From an uncultured Candidatus Melainabacteria bacterium (GTDB lineage: Bacteria > Cyanobacteriota > Vampirovibrionia > Gastranaerophilales > Gastranaerophilaceae), in contig CAKVDZ010000010.1 in assembly GCA_934728585.1 (NCBI GenBank), positions 4,980 to 68,979 of the forward strand: 64,000 nt of DNA, given 5' to 3'. The position numbers and the translations under genes were made by a program. Below are positions 8,234 through 16,398 of this stretch, in pieces (the first letter of the stretch is position 1; each line of letters begins with the position of its first letter). Under the pieces are notes generated by a model. It saw only the letters and a program-made list of their open reading frames with translations, was not told where the DNA came from and ran no database searches.

Positions 8234-9874
8234 CTACAAAACTCTTTGTTCTTTTACTTGAGCGTTTACGTCAACTTCATAATTTTTTGATTTGATATTT
8301 GCTCTAAAGAAATCATCATAATTTTTGTTTATTGATGTGAAGTTTTCTCTTACATTTGCAAAGTCTTTTTTAGAAAGCATTTTGTTTGATAAAAGAATTT
8401 TGTAATCTTTATTCATATCAATATCTTCAAATTCGCCTGTTTGTTGATTTCTGCATTTTACGGCATCTTGATATGTTTTATCGCTTTTGCCAGCTTCAAT
8501 TTGTTCGATTAGACTTCTGTTTACTTGGAAGTCTGACCATTGAATTAAAGTGTTACGAGTTGGCGCTTGCAAGTTTGATTTAACATTTTTGGCAATAATA
8601 TCAACCATATCAGAACCTTTAACGTTACCAACATTCAAGTTTTGAGATTCAACATCAATTCCGTCAAAGATTTTTAATAAATTCAAGTTGTTAGAACCCT
8701 CTTTAATTCCGCCTCTAACGTAAGAAGATTGTAATGCAACTGATGCCAAATCTGGCATTTCTTTTCTTGCTTGTTCTGCAACTGTTGAAGTCAAATAGTT
8801 TGTCAATTCTGTATTTGCATATCTAATTTTGTCAGAATATTCAAGTTCAGATGCACCTTTCATTTTTACTAAAGGTTTAACATCTTCAACAAAGTTTTTA
8901 TCTAAAAACGCTTTAACATCTTTATTTTCGGCTGAATTTTCAGTGATATACATATTAAATCCAACATCTTTAAGGTTTCCGTCATCGTCAAATTTGAAGT
9001 TTACAGATTTAACGATTTCGTTATCTTTACCCAAAGAGTTAATCATAGTTTTACCATCATTAGCGTTATCTCTTGTATGATCATGACCGTTTAAAATAAC
9101 GTTAATATTCGGAACATTGTTTTCAATCATCTTAGAAATTGGAGCGCCCATGTGAGAAAGCAACACGACAGCGCCTTTTGGGTGTTTTTCTTTAAATTCT
9201 TGAACTTGTTTATTTAAAACTTCAAAAGTTTTTTGCAAATCAGCTTCTGAAATTTGCGTGTCTTTTTTATTGTTGTTGTCGTAAAGTTCAGTTTGCGTTA
9301 ATTTGCCTTTTAAACTTGGAATTGTAACCCCCAAGAACAAAACATTGTGTTTCAAATCAGGGTTTTTATCATCTTGAACTTCGTAAACTTTCGAAGTCAC
9401 TATATCTGGGTGAGTTTTCATTAAACCTGAAACTAGCGGAGATTTTTCCAAATCCACATTTGTTACAAGTGTTTTAACAGGTTCATCTTTTAATTTGTTA
9501 TATAAAAACTCATCGCCACCGTCATAACAATGATTTCCAGGAGCATAAACTGTATCAAAATTATTTTTTACAAAGCCTTTCACTGTGTTTACAACTTTAT
9601 CCAAAAAGTTAGCTTGAATATCGCCATTAGAAAGTTCTGGACGTGTCATATAACCTTTTTTATGAGGGTTCATAAAGAAATCACCTGCAATAGCGAACAT
9701 ATTCAAAGTACTTTTTTCATCGGCTTTTTTAAAAATATCGCCTTTATTTTGTTCTATAGTACCAACTAATTTTGGCAAATTATGTACATTCCCGTGATTA
9801 TCAGACATCGCAATAATGTTTACCTGAGCGGCTTTGAAACCAATTTGCGGACGCATAAAATTAGTTAATTTCAC
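8234..9874 (-). CDS. Calcineurin-like metallophosphatase / 5'-nucleotidase family protein
   Basis: The GTG start at 9874 is chosen because AGGAAGG lies six bases upstream; an ATG 11 codons earlier has no such site. The 546-residue protein shows the metallophosphatase metal-binding series: MSDNHGN (23-29, in place of D-x-H), AGDFF, GNHCYDGG, LSHMG and NGHDHTRDN. The C-terminal half resembles the second domain of 5'-nucleotidases of the UshA type, but weakly. The family hydrolyses nucleotides or other phosphomonoesters. There is no signal peptide, unlike typical periplasmic nucleotidases. The N-terminus MRPQIGFKAAQ resembles that of the HELGH protein at 16.4 kb. The substrate is not predictable. 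Confidence 0.8.
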   Translation of the reverse strand: MKLTNFMRPQIGFKAAQVNIIAMSDNHGNVHNLPKLVGTIEQNKGDIFKKADEKSTLNMFAIAGDFFMNPHKKGYMTRPELSNGDIQANFLDKVVNTVKGFVKNNFDTVYAPGNHCYDGGDEFLYNKLKDEPVKTLVTNVDLEKSPLVSGLMKTHPDIVTSKVYEVQDDKNPDLKHNVLFLGVTIPSLKGKLTQTELYDNNNKKDTQISEADLQKTFEVLNKQVQEFKEKHPKGAVVLLSHMGAPISKMIENNVPNINVILNGHDHTRDNANDGKTMINSLGKDNEIVKSVNFKFDDDGNLKDVGFNMYITENSAENKDVKAFLDKNFVEDVKPLVKMKGASELEYSDKIRYANTELTNYLTSTVAEQARKEMPDLASVALQSSYVRGGIKEGSNNLNLLKIFDGIDVESQNLNVGNVKGSDMVDIIAKNVKSNLQAPTRNTLIQWSDFQVNRSLIEQIEAGKSDKTYQDAVKCRNQQTGEFEDIDMNKDYKILLSNKMLSKKDFANVRENFTSINKNYDDFFRANIKSKNYEVDVNAQVKEQRVL

Positions 9875-10109
9875 AATACACCTTCCTTTATACGCCATGT
9901 AAAACATGTGAAGAAAAAAAATTGCCTTTTTGCGTAAATTGTAAACAACATGTTATATGTTGATTTTACTGGTATTTTGGCGAGTTTTTAAATAACAACG
10001 TTAATTCGTTTTGTAAACAAATGTAACAAATAAAAGCAAATGTCTAAAGTTCTCACTAACTTAGTCCGATATATAAAATGTAAGTTGAAAACCTAATGGG
10101 ATATGTGGT

Positions 10110-10259
10110 ATGTACAACAATTTAAGAAATGAACGTATTATTGTTGACATGAAATCATATAACGAAGTTTCTAGCTTAGATGAAGAAAACCGTGATGATG
10201 TAGATTTGTATTGCGATTTTCTTAAAGAAAGATTTTTAACATTATCTGGTAATAACTAG
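10110..10259 (+). CDS. Small acidic protein, 49 residues, unknown function
   Basis: An ATG-started frame encodes 49 residues rich in Asp, Glu and Asn, with a central acidic run (SSLDEENRDDVD) and a predicted helical end (CDFLKERFLTL). A possible -10 box TATAAA lies about 35 bases upstream. The ribosome binding site (TGGGA) is weak and distant. A convincing terminator follows 55 bases after the stop, which supports a separate small transcription unit. I do not recognise the family. It could also be a non-coding RNA whose transcript happens to hold an open frame. Confidence 0.45.
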   Translation: MYNNLRNERIIVDMKSYNEVSSLDEENRDDVDLYCDFLKERFLTLSGNN

Positions 10260-10314
10260 ATAATAGTGTTTATTAAATTTCCTTATTTCCTTCCCTATAC
10301 ACAAAATTTATTAT

Positions 10315-10340
10315 GCCGTTTCGAGAGAAACGGCTTTTTA
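10315..10340 (+). terminator. Intrinsic terminator after the 49-residue small gene
   Basis: An 8-bp perfect stem GCCGTTTC/GAAACGGC with loop GAGA is followed by TTTTTA on the plus strand. Confidence 0.85.
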
Positions 10341-10361
10341 TTTGCTTCGAATTATTCGGGA

Positions 10362-10439
10362 TATCGTGGGAGTAACGTCCCACGATACCTTACGGGCTGG
10401 GTTCACTTCGTTCACACGGCGCCCTACCGAAAATTCGCC
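10362..10439. repeat. Hairpin plus GC-rich dispersed repeat (family B), intergenic copy
   Basis: A perfect 10-bp inverted repeat (10362-10371 with 10378-10387, six-base loop, no T-run) is followed by the family B unit at 10393-10439. That unit contains GGGCTGGGTTC and then CACACGGCGCCCTAC. Nearly the same unit recurs inside the prepilin gene at 39360-39405 and, shortened, at 35250-35277. It is far more GC-rich than its surroundings. It is followed by a TTCACTATTCAC-like stretch up to the recJ stop, also seen elsewhere in the window. Confidence 0.75.
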
Positions 10440-10458
10440 TTATTTCCCCTCTCACAAC

Positions 10459-12816
10459 TCACAGTTCACTATTCACACTTTTGTAATCCAAGGTTGTTTT
10501 ATAATCCACTATTTCATCTAACAATTCTTTAAATTCCGCATATTCAATACAATGTAGAGCATGAGATAGCTCAATATTATTCAAAAATTCCAAAACATAA
10601 GTGTGGTCTTTTTGTTTAAGAACTTTTATCATTTGACATTTGGTTAAAATATTAATCAATTTTTCAATACATTCTTCAGTCAAAGCCAAGAAAGACGCAC
10701 TTTTTTGCAAATCAAATTCACCATTTTTATTATTACAAGCAAATTTAATCATACCAGAAATAGTTTTTAACAAATTTTGCTCATTATAGTTCAAGTTATC
10801 ACAGGGCATATAATGAATGTGACGCGGAGAAACAGTTTTTATAATACTTTCCATACATTCTTCTGATGGTGGATAGTCAAAAAACATTATACTATCTGCT
10901 TTTTTAACATTTTGACGCGATACAACTCGCTCAAAAATTGCTTTATAAGGTTTTAGAGAATTGATTACTTCCTGATTTTCTGCAAAAACAATTATATTTA
11001 GCTTTGAAGTTTTGATATAATCTTCTACTTGAGCAAAAATATCTGTTTTATTTCTGTGATCAAAAAACTTGATTTCATTAGGGTTTGAAACAATTTCTTC
11101 TTTCAAATTTTCGCTGTGAATATCCTCAACTATCAACTGCAAGCTTGTTGTATCTCTAAACGTGTTCAATTTTGGTGAAAATGCAACATCTAACTTGTCA
11201 CCAACAACAAGCGAAATATCACCATGCGACCACCAAACACAAGTGTAAACAGCGTCATTACCTTGAACTTTCAATCGCAAATGGTTCTTCTTTTCCCCCA
11301 TCAACGTTTTTTCTTTTAGGACAAAATCATTTATCGCAAAAATAGGAGATGGATTAGACGCGCCAAACGGTTCTAGTTTTGAGATTTCGTCAACAAGTGT
11401 TATATCCAAATCTTTTTCATCAAGCGCTAAATCAATATTAACAATCGGTTTGAACTCTTGACCCTCTGACATTTCTTTAATAGTGTTATTCAAAGCTTGT
11501 TTTACTTGTTCAAAAGTAGCTTTTTCTTCTGAAAAAGACAAGCCAGCAGCCATTTCATGCCCGCCAAATCCGTTTAAAAGTTCAGAAATTGAATCAATTG
11601 CATCATAAAGGTTTATACCCTTAACACTTCTTGCTGAACAGCGATATTGCTTACTTTCAGAATGATATGTCATAATAAATGCAGGTTTGTAGTATTTTTC
11701 AACAAATTTTGAAGCTACAATACCGATAATTCCTACATTCCAATCTTTTTTGAATAAAATTATCGCATTATCATCTGTATTTCCATTCAAATACATTTCT
11801 TCAGCTTCCAAAAACGTGTTTTCACAAAGCTCTTGACGAGTTTTATTCAATTCGTTTAGGGTTTGAACTGCATATTCTATTTCGATTTTGTTATCTGAAA
11901 GCAACAATTTTAAAGCAATTTCAACATTATCAAGTCTGCCCGTAGCGTTAATTCTAGGTGCAACACCAAAAGCAATATTATCCGAATTTATCCCAGCATC
12001 AAGACTATATCCAGCACTTTCTAGCAATTTTGTCAAACCGTAATGTTGCCCTTTAGAGATAAGCTCCAATCCTTTCATTACAAAATAACGATTTTCACCA
12101 ATCAAAGGAACAATATCTGCTATGGTACCAACGGCTACTAATGGAAGTAACTCGTAGATAAATTCTGGCTTTTCATAATATAAAAGTAATGCTTGCGCCA
12201 GTTTAAATGCAACACCACAACCAGCAAGTGCAGTTAATTCTTGAATTTTTTTTGCACTCAAACTTTCGTCTAAAGAATTTGGCGCTTTTGGATTAATTAT
12301 TGCAAAACTTTCTGGCAAAATTTCTGGCGCTTCGTGGTGGTCTGTCAAAATAACATCTACACCAAAACTTTTTATAAAAGCAACCTCGTTAACGTTGCTA
12401 ATACCGCAGTCTACGGTAATTATAACTTTTGGCTTTTCATGTTCTTTATCAGTCATAAGGCTCATAAAAGCCTTTGTATTCATTCCGTGACCCTCGTTTT
12501 CGCGGTCTGGAATGTAATAACCAACATTTGCGCCTAAATGTGTTAAAGTTTTCATCAAAACTGAAGTTGAAGTTATGCCATCTGCGTCAAAATCGCCATA
12601 AATAATTATTCTTTGTTTTTCGTCGATTGCTTTTGATAGTCTTTCGACTGATTTTTCCATATCACAAAATGCTGTCGGTTCTGATAACTTCATATCAAGC
12701 GGATTTAAAAATTCTTTTATATCAGCCTTTTTTGTAATTCCGCGCACAGCTAAAAGCCTTTCTATTAAAGGCTTGTTAGCAATATCCCCTTTTTTGATTA
12801 CCCAATCTTTTCGCAT
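10459..12816 (-). CDS. recJ: Single-stranded-DNA-specific 5'-3' exonuclease RecJ
   Basis: RecJ degrades single-stranded DNA 5' to 3' in recombination and repair. The 785-residue protein has the DHH phosphoesterase motifs in order: YGDFDADGITS, TVDCGISN, LTDHHE and a VGTIADIVPL segment. The DHHA1 motif NGFGGHEMAAGLS follows, and then the OB-fold region (LEPFGASNPSPIF). A further C-terminal part of about 200 residues follows, as in many RecJ proteins of this length class, and is less conserved. It lies four bases downstream of the CtpA-type protease gene on the same strand. Its 3' end runs into repeat sequence. Confidence 0.94.
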   Translation of the reverse strand: MRKDWVIKKGDIANKPLIERLLAVRGITKKADIKEFLNPLDMKLSEPTAFCDMEKSVERLSKAIDEKQRIIIYGDFDADGITSTSVLMKTLTHLGANVGYYIPDRENEGHGMNTKAFMSLMTDKEHEKPKVIITVDCGISNVNEVAFIKSFGVDVILTDHHEAPEILPESFAIINPKAPNSLDESLSAKKIQELTALAGCGVAFKLAQALLLYYEKPEFIYELLPLVAVGTIADIVPLIGENRYFVMKGLELISKGQHYGLTKLLESAGYSLDAGINSDNIAFGVAPRINATGRLDNVEIALKLLLSDNKIEIEYAVQTLNELNKTRQELCENTFLEAEEMYLNGNTDDNAIILFKKDWNVGIIGIVASKFVEKYYKPAFIMTYHSESKQYRCSARSVKGINLYDAIDSISELLNGFGGHEMAAGLSFSEEKATFEQVKQALNNTIKEMSEGQEFKPIVNIDLALDEKDLDITLVDEISKLEPFGASNPSPIFAINDFVLKEKTLMGEKKNHLRLKVQGNDAVYTCVWWSHGDISLVVGDKLDVAFSPKLNTFRDTTSLQLIVEDIHSENLKEEIVSNPNEIKFFDHRNKTDIFAQVEDYIKTSKLNIIVFAENQEVINSLKPYKAIFERVVSRQNVKKADSIMFFDYPPSEECMESIIKTVSPRHIHYMPCDNLNYNEQNLLKTISGMIKFACNNKNGEFDLQKSASFLALTEECIEKLINILTKCQMIKVLKQKDHTYVLEFLNNIELSHALHCIEYAEFKELLDEIVDYKTTLDYKSVNSEL

Positions 12817-12820
12817 TTTT

Positions 12821-14041
12821 TTATCTATTGTAACTAGACTCTTTTATTTTTTGACTTAGAACTTCAATACCTTTTTTCAATTGAACATCATCTTTGTTTT
12901 TGATATTTTCGTCTGTCAAATCAATGATAACATCTGGCGTAATACCTTTTTTGTGAATATCGTTTCCACTTGGAGTTAGGTATCTTTGAATTGTAATATT
13001 AACTCCAGAACCCTCTGGAAGCTTGTTAATCTCCTGAACAATACCTTTTCCGAAAGTTTGAGTCCCAACCAAAGTCGCACGTCTATTATCTTTTAGTGCA
13101 CCTGAAAGAATTTCACTTGCAGAAGCAGAACCCTTGTTAACAAGGACAACTACTGGTTTTTGAGTTAAGTATTGAGAAGATGCTGTCGCTGTTTCTTTAT
13201 AACCATCTCTATCAACAGTACTTACAATAACGCCACCTTTTAACAACATATCAGAAATTAAAATAGCGTTTGTTAGTAATCCTCCTGGGTTTGAACGTAA
13301 ATCAATGATAAAACCTGATTTGTTACGATTTTTAGCAATAATTTCGCCCAATTCTGTACCAGCATTTTTACTAATAAAAGAACTTAATCTGATATATTGA
13401 ATATTTTCAGGAATTTTTGTTTCCATTGGAGGGTTAACAGAAACCGCTTTAACTTCGATTTCATCTCTTACAATTGTGAAAGTTAATGGTTTTTCTTCGC
13501 TTTTACGTTTGATTAATAAGGTAACTGTTGTACCTTTTTCGCCACGAATTTTATCTGCAGCCTTGTCAATTGAAATACCTTTTGTACTTTCACCATTAAT
13601 TTCCAAAATTTCGTCATCTGCTTTAATACCAGCTTTTTCTGCTGGAGAATTTTCGATCGGTGAAATTACAACCAATTTACCATCTTTAATCGCAATTTGA
13701 GTACCGATACCTTTTAGAGAACCTTTAATTGAATTTGTTTCTTCTGCAAACGCTTTTGGGTCTAAAAATCTTGTGTATGGATCATTTAAACTTGCTAACA
13801 TTGTGTCAATTGCAACATAAGCATCTTCGTTAGTTTTAATTTGGTCGTCATATTTGTGACGCCATCTTTGCCAATCTTGAGAATTGTTTGATTGATCAAC
13901 AAATTTGTTGTTAATCAATTTCCAAACAGTGTCATACAATTCACAAGGCGAATATGCCATTACTTGTGTTGCGTTAACACCAATAACTAATAATGCTAAC
14001 GTAAATACCGATATCAATATTCTTGCAAAACTTTTATTCAT
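12821..14041 (-). CDS. Carboxy-terminal processing protease (S41 family, CtpA-like)
   Basis: S41 peptidases cleave near the C-termini of envelope proteins. The 406-residue protein starts with a hydrophobic signal segment (residues about 7-25). It has an N-terminal helical region with LNDPYTRFLDP, a PDZ domain (about 85-165; IGTQIAIKDGKL, SPAEKAGIKADDEIL), and a catalytic domain. The nucleophile serine lies in NKGSASASEILSGAL and the general-base lysine in GTQTFGKGIVQE. This Ser/Lys arrangement is the family hallmark. It acts in the periplasm or at the membrane surface. It is followed after four bases by recJ, probably as one operon. AGAAGGA lies nine bases before the ATG. Confidence 0.92.
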   Translation of the reverse strand: MNKSFARILISVFTLALLVIGVNATQVMAYSPCELYDTVWKLINNKFVDQSNNSQDWQRWRHKYDDQIKTNEDAYVAIDTMLASLNDPYTRFLDPKAFAEETNSIKGSLKGIGTQIAIKDGKLVVISPIENSPAEKAGIKADDEILEINGESTKGISIDKAADKIRGEKGTTVTLLIKRKSEEKPLTFTIVRDEIEVKAVSVNPPMETKIPENIQYIRLSSFISKNAGTELGEIIAKNRNKSGFIIDLRSNPGGLLTNAILISDMLLKGGVIVSTVDRDGYKETATASSQYLTQKPVVVLVNKGSASASEILSGALKDNRRATLVGTQTFGKGIVQEINKLPEGSGVNITIQRYLTPSGNDIHKKGITPDVIIDLTDENIKNKDDVQLKKGIEVLSQKIKESSYNR

Positions 14042-14197
14042 AAATTTTTCCTTCTATCTATTAAATATATTATCGCATACTTATTGAATAAAGATGTAAT
14101 TTTAAACAAAATGTTTCAAAATCTTTAAACTTTTATTAATAGTTTTGATATTTTACAGTTTTCATATACACTATTATTAAGTAACTAAGGAGGACTT

Positions 14198-14317
14198 ATG
14201 CACGAATACGTTTTTAAAATGAAAAAAGGTGAAATTGAAATAGAATTAAAATCTGACGACTTGGAGTTTGTTGAAGAACAACTTAACAAATGGAGAGAAG
14301 ATTTATTACAAAAATAA
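14198..14317 (+). CDS. Small KGEIE-domain protein, 39 residues
   Basis: An ATG frame of 39 residues is preceded by an excellent ribosome binding site (AAGGAGG at 14187-14193). The sequence MHEYVFKMKKGEIEIELK is closely similar to the N-terminus of the next gene product (PKYTFTFKKGEIELEYV), and the following helix (DDLEFVEEQLNKW) aligns with DKDSMERQFQIW. It is therefore a free-standing copy of that N-terminal domain, 18 bases upstream and surely co-transcribed. Predicted fold is two beta strands and a helix. No function is known to me. Confidence 0.8.
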   Translation: MHEYVFKMKKGEIEIELKSDDLEFVEEQLNKWREDLLQK

Positions 14318-14335
14318 TAAATATAAAGGAATAAT

Positions 14336-15244
14336 ATGCCAAAATATACATTCACATTTAAAAAAGGTGAAATTGAACTTGAATATGTAACAACAGACAA
14401 GGACTCAATGGAAAGACAATTCCAAATTTGGGTAACTTGCGCTTCTGTATGGGCATATAATCAAGAAAAAATCGAAAAAGGATTAATGACTTCTCCTCTA
14501 CCAAAGGCTGAAAAACCAGTGATAAAAGAGGAAGTTCAACCGCAAGAAACTATTGTTCAGGCAGAGGAAGTTGTTGTAACTCCTGAAATTGCACCTGTTG
14601 ATGAACGAGATGAAGTTGTTAATGGTGAATTGATTATTACACATGAACAAGATGAAATTGAACGCGAATCACAACGAATAATACAAGAATATAAGGCAGA
14701 AATGGAAGCCGAAGCTCGTAAAAAAGAAAACGACGAGAAAAAAGAAGAATTTAAAAATGATGTAGAACAAATTGTTGCAAAAGAAGAAGCTGTTCAAGAA
14801 GAATTGTCGCACCTTTACGACAAGCCAGCAACAATAAACGATTTAAAACCTGAAGAAACAGAAGAAAAAAGCGATTTAGCAAAAGATTTTGATGCGTTTT
14901 TACAAAAATCAATGACAAACCCATCAACAGAGGTTAAAGAAAAACGTGACGATAGGTTTTTGAAAGTTATTAAGGTTAAAAATGTAACTGAAAAGCTTGA
15001 TTATTTAATCGTTACAGCGTACTACTTGTCAGAATTTGAACGCTTAGATAGATTTACTTTAAAACTTGTTAATGCAAAATTAATGGAAAACTTGAACGAA
15101 GTTGTAGACAATACTGTATTGCAAGAAGCAATCGACAAAGGACTTGTAGAATGTTTGCCAAATTATACAAACATTCCGTCTGCTATGGAGTACAGACTTA
15201 CTGAAGCTGGTGAAGAAGCTTTCCTAAATGGTAGAGCACAATAG
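14336..15244 (+). CDS. KGEIE-domain protein with acidic linker and C-terminal winged-helix-like domain
   Basis: The 302-residue protein has three parts. The N-terminal domain (1-45) repeats the small upstream protein. A long Glu/Lys-rich, probably coiled or disordered linker follows (50-195). A compact C-terminal domain (200-302) has helices and the end MEYRLTEAGEEAFLNG, which looks like the wing of a winged-helix or similar fold. There is no signal peptide or membrane segment. AAAGGA precedes the ATG. The mnmA start follows seven bases after the stop. The family is not recognised. The architecture suggests an adaptor or regulator with a partner-binding domain, which is inference. Confidence 0.7.
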   Translation: MPKYTFTFKKGEIELEYVTTDKDSMERQFQIWVTCASVWAYNQEKIEKGLMTSPLPKAEKPVIKEEVQPQETIVQAEEVVVTPEIAPVDERDEVVNGELIITHEQDEIERESQRIIQEYKAEMEAEARKKENDEKKEEFKNDVEQIVAKEEAVQEELSHLYDKPATINDLKPEETEEKSDLAKDFDAFLQKSMTNPSTEVKEKRDDRFLKVIKVKNVTEKLDYLIVTAYYLSEFERLDRFTLKLVNAKLMENLNEVVDNTVLQEAIDKGLVECLPNYTNIPSAMEYRLTEAGEEAFLNGRAQ

Positions 15245-15251
15245 AGGTTGT

Positions 15252-16295
15252 ATGACAAAAGTTGCAGTTGCTTTAAGTGGCGGTGTTGATAGTAGCGTAA
15301 CAGCGTTGTTATTTAAACAAAAAGGGTATGAAGTTGTTGGAATTACTGGCAAAATGACAAATTCACCCTCTGCAGAACTTGTTTGTCAAAACGCAAAAGC
15401 AGTTGCTGATAAGCTAGGAATTAAGCATTACATTCTTGATGTTAGCGAAAAATTCGGAAATAAAGTTATCGGTTATTTTAACAAGGCTTACCTGAAAAGT
15501 GAAACTCCAAATCCTTGTGCGATGTGCAACAAATGCATAAAATGGGGGGCAATTTTTGACTACGCAATAAACGAACTTTGTTGCGATTATTTTGCGACTG
15601 GTCACTACGCAAATATTGTTAAAATTGGTGACTATTACACAATGGCGCCAGCAAAAGACCCAAGAAAAGACCAACTTTATTTTTTATTCAGCCTAACTCA
15701 AGAACAATTTTCAAAAACCTTGTTCCCTCTTTATGAATACGAAAAATCACAAATCAGAGAAATTGCTGAAAAATATGATTTACCGTCAAAATCTGCCAAA
15801 GATTCACAAGATATTTGTTTTATACCAAAACCAAAAACATTGAAAGATTATCTTTTTGAAACAATTGGTAAGAAAAAAGGTGATTTTATAAATGTTGAAA
15901 CAGGTAAAAAATGTGGCGAACACGAGGGCTGTTTCCAATACACAATTGGGCAACGCAAGGGGCTTGATATTGGCGGAACCCCAAACCCTTTGTATGTTGT
16001 AAAAATTGATTCTAATACAAATACTGTTTTTGTTGGCGAAAAAGATAAGGCTTATGGCACAGAACTAAAACTTAAAAATGCACATAAGACTTACCCTTTT
16101 GAAGAAAACTCTTTTGATGTAATGACAAAAATTAGATATAATATGCCGTTTGTAAAAGCGCACGTTGAAATTTATAACGACGAAGCTATTATGCATTTCC
16201 CAGAACCAGTTTATTCAATAACTCCAGGACAAGCAGCGGTTTGGTATGATATAAACGATGGTCACTTACTAGGTGGCGGTTGGATTGTAGAATAA
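15252..16295 (+). CDS. mnmA: tRNA-specific 2-thiouridylase (MnmA)
   Basis: MnmA inserts sulfur at C2 of wobble uridine-34 in tRNA Lys, Glu and Gln, using ATP and a persulfide relay. The ATG at 15252 is chosen because GAGG lies five bases upstream and the codons before it overlap the previous gene; this gives 347 residues. The PP-loop ALSGGVDSSVTAL is at the N-terminus. The catalytic cysteine lies in NPCAMCNKCIKWG, the tRNA/ATP-binding ATGHYAN follows, and the second catalytic cysteine lies in DSQDICFIP. GQRKGLDIGG and the C-terminal beta-barrel domain follow. The other modification enzyme for the same base, MnmE, is also in the window. Confidence 0.95.
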   Translation: MTKVAVALSGGVDSSVTALLFKQKGYEVVGITGKMTNSPSAELVCQNAKAVADKLGIKHYILDVSEKFGNKVIGYFNKAYLKSETPNPCAMCNKCIKWGAIFDYAINELCCDYFATGHYANIVKIGDYYTMAPAKDPRKDQLYFLFSLTQEQFSKTLFPLYEYEKSQIREIAEKYDLPSKSAKDSQDICFIPKPKTLKDYLFETIGKKKGDFINVETGKKCGEHEGCFQYTIGQRKGLDIGGTPNPLYVVKIDSNTNTVFVGEKDKAYGTELKLKNAHKTYPFEENSFDVMTKIRYNMPFVKAHVEIYNDEAIMHFPEPVYSITPGQAAVWYDINDGHLLGGGWIVE

Positions 16296-16324
16296 TTGAC
16301 AGTAAACTGTACTTCAGCTATAAT
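16296..16324 (+). promoter_or_regulatory. Perfect consensus sigma-70 promoter
   Basis: TTGACA and TATAAT are separated by exactly 17 bases, starting directly after the mnmA stop codon. The predicted transcript starts near 16331, about 68 bases before the ATG of the HELGH protein. It is the only exact match to both consensus hexamers that I noticed in the window. Confidence 0.88.
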
Positions 16325-16398
16325 GAAATTTAATTTTACAAAAATTTATATTTTTTTAAAATTGGGCAATTATATTTTTTAGCTTTCTTCATGAAAGT

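Noticed and set aside
10266..10532. Plus-strand open frame of 88 codons
   Set aside because: It is composed of a terminator, repeat B and the antisense 3' end of recJ.
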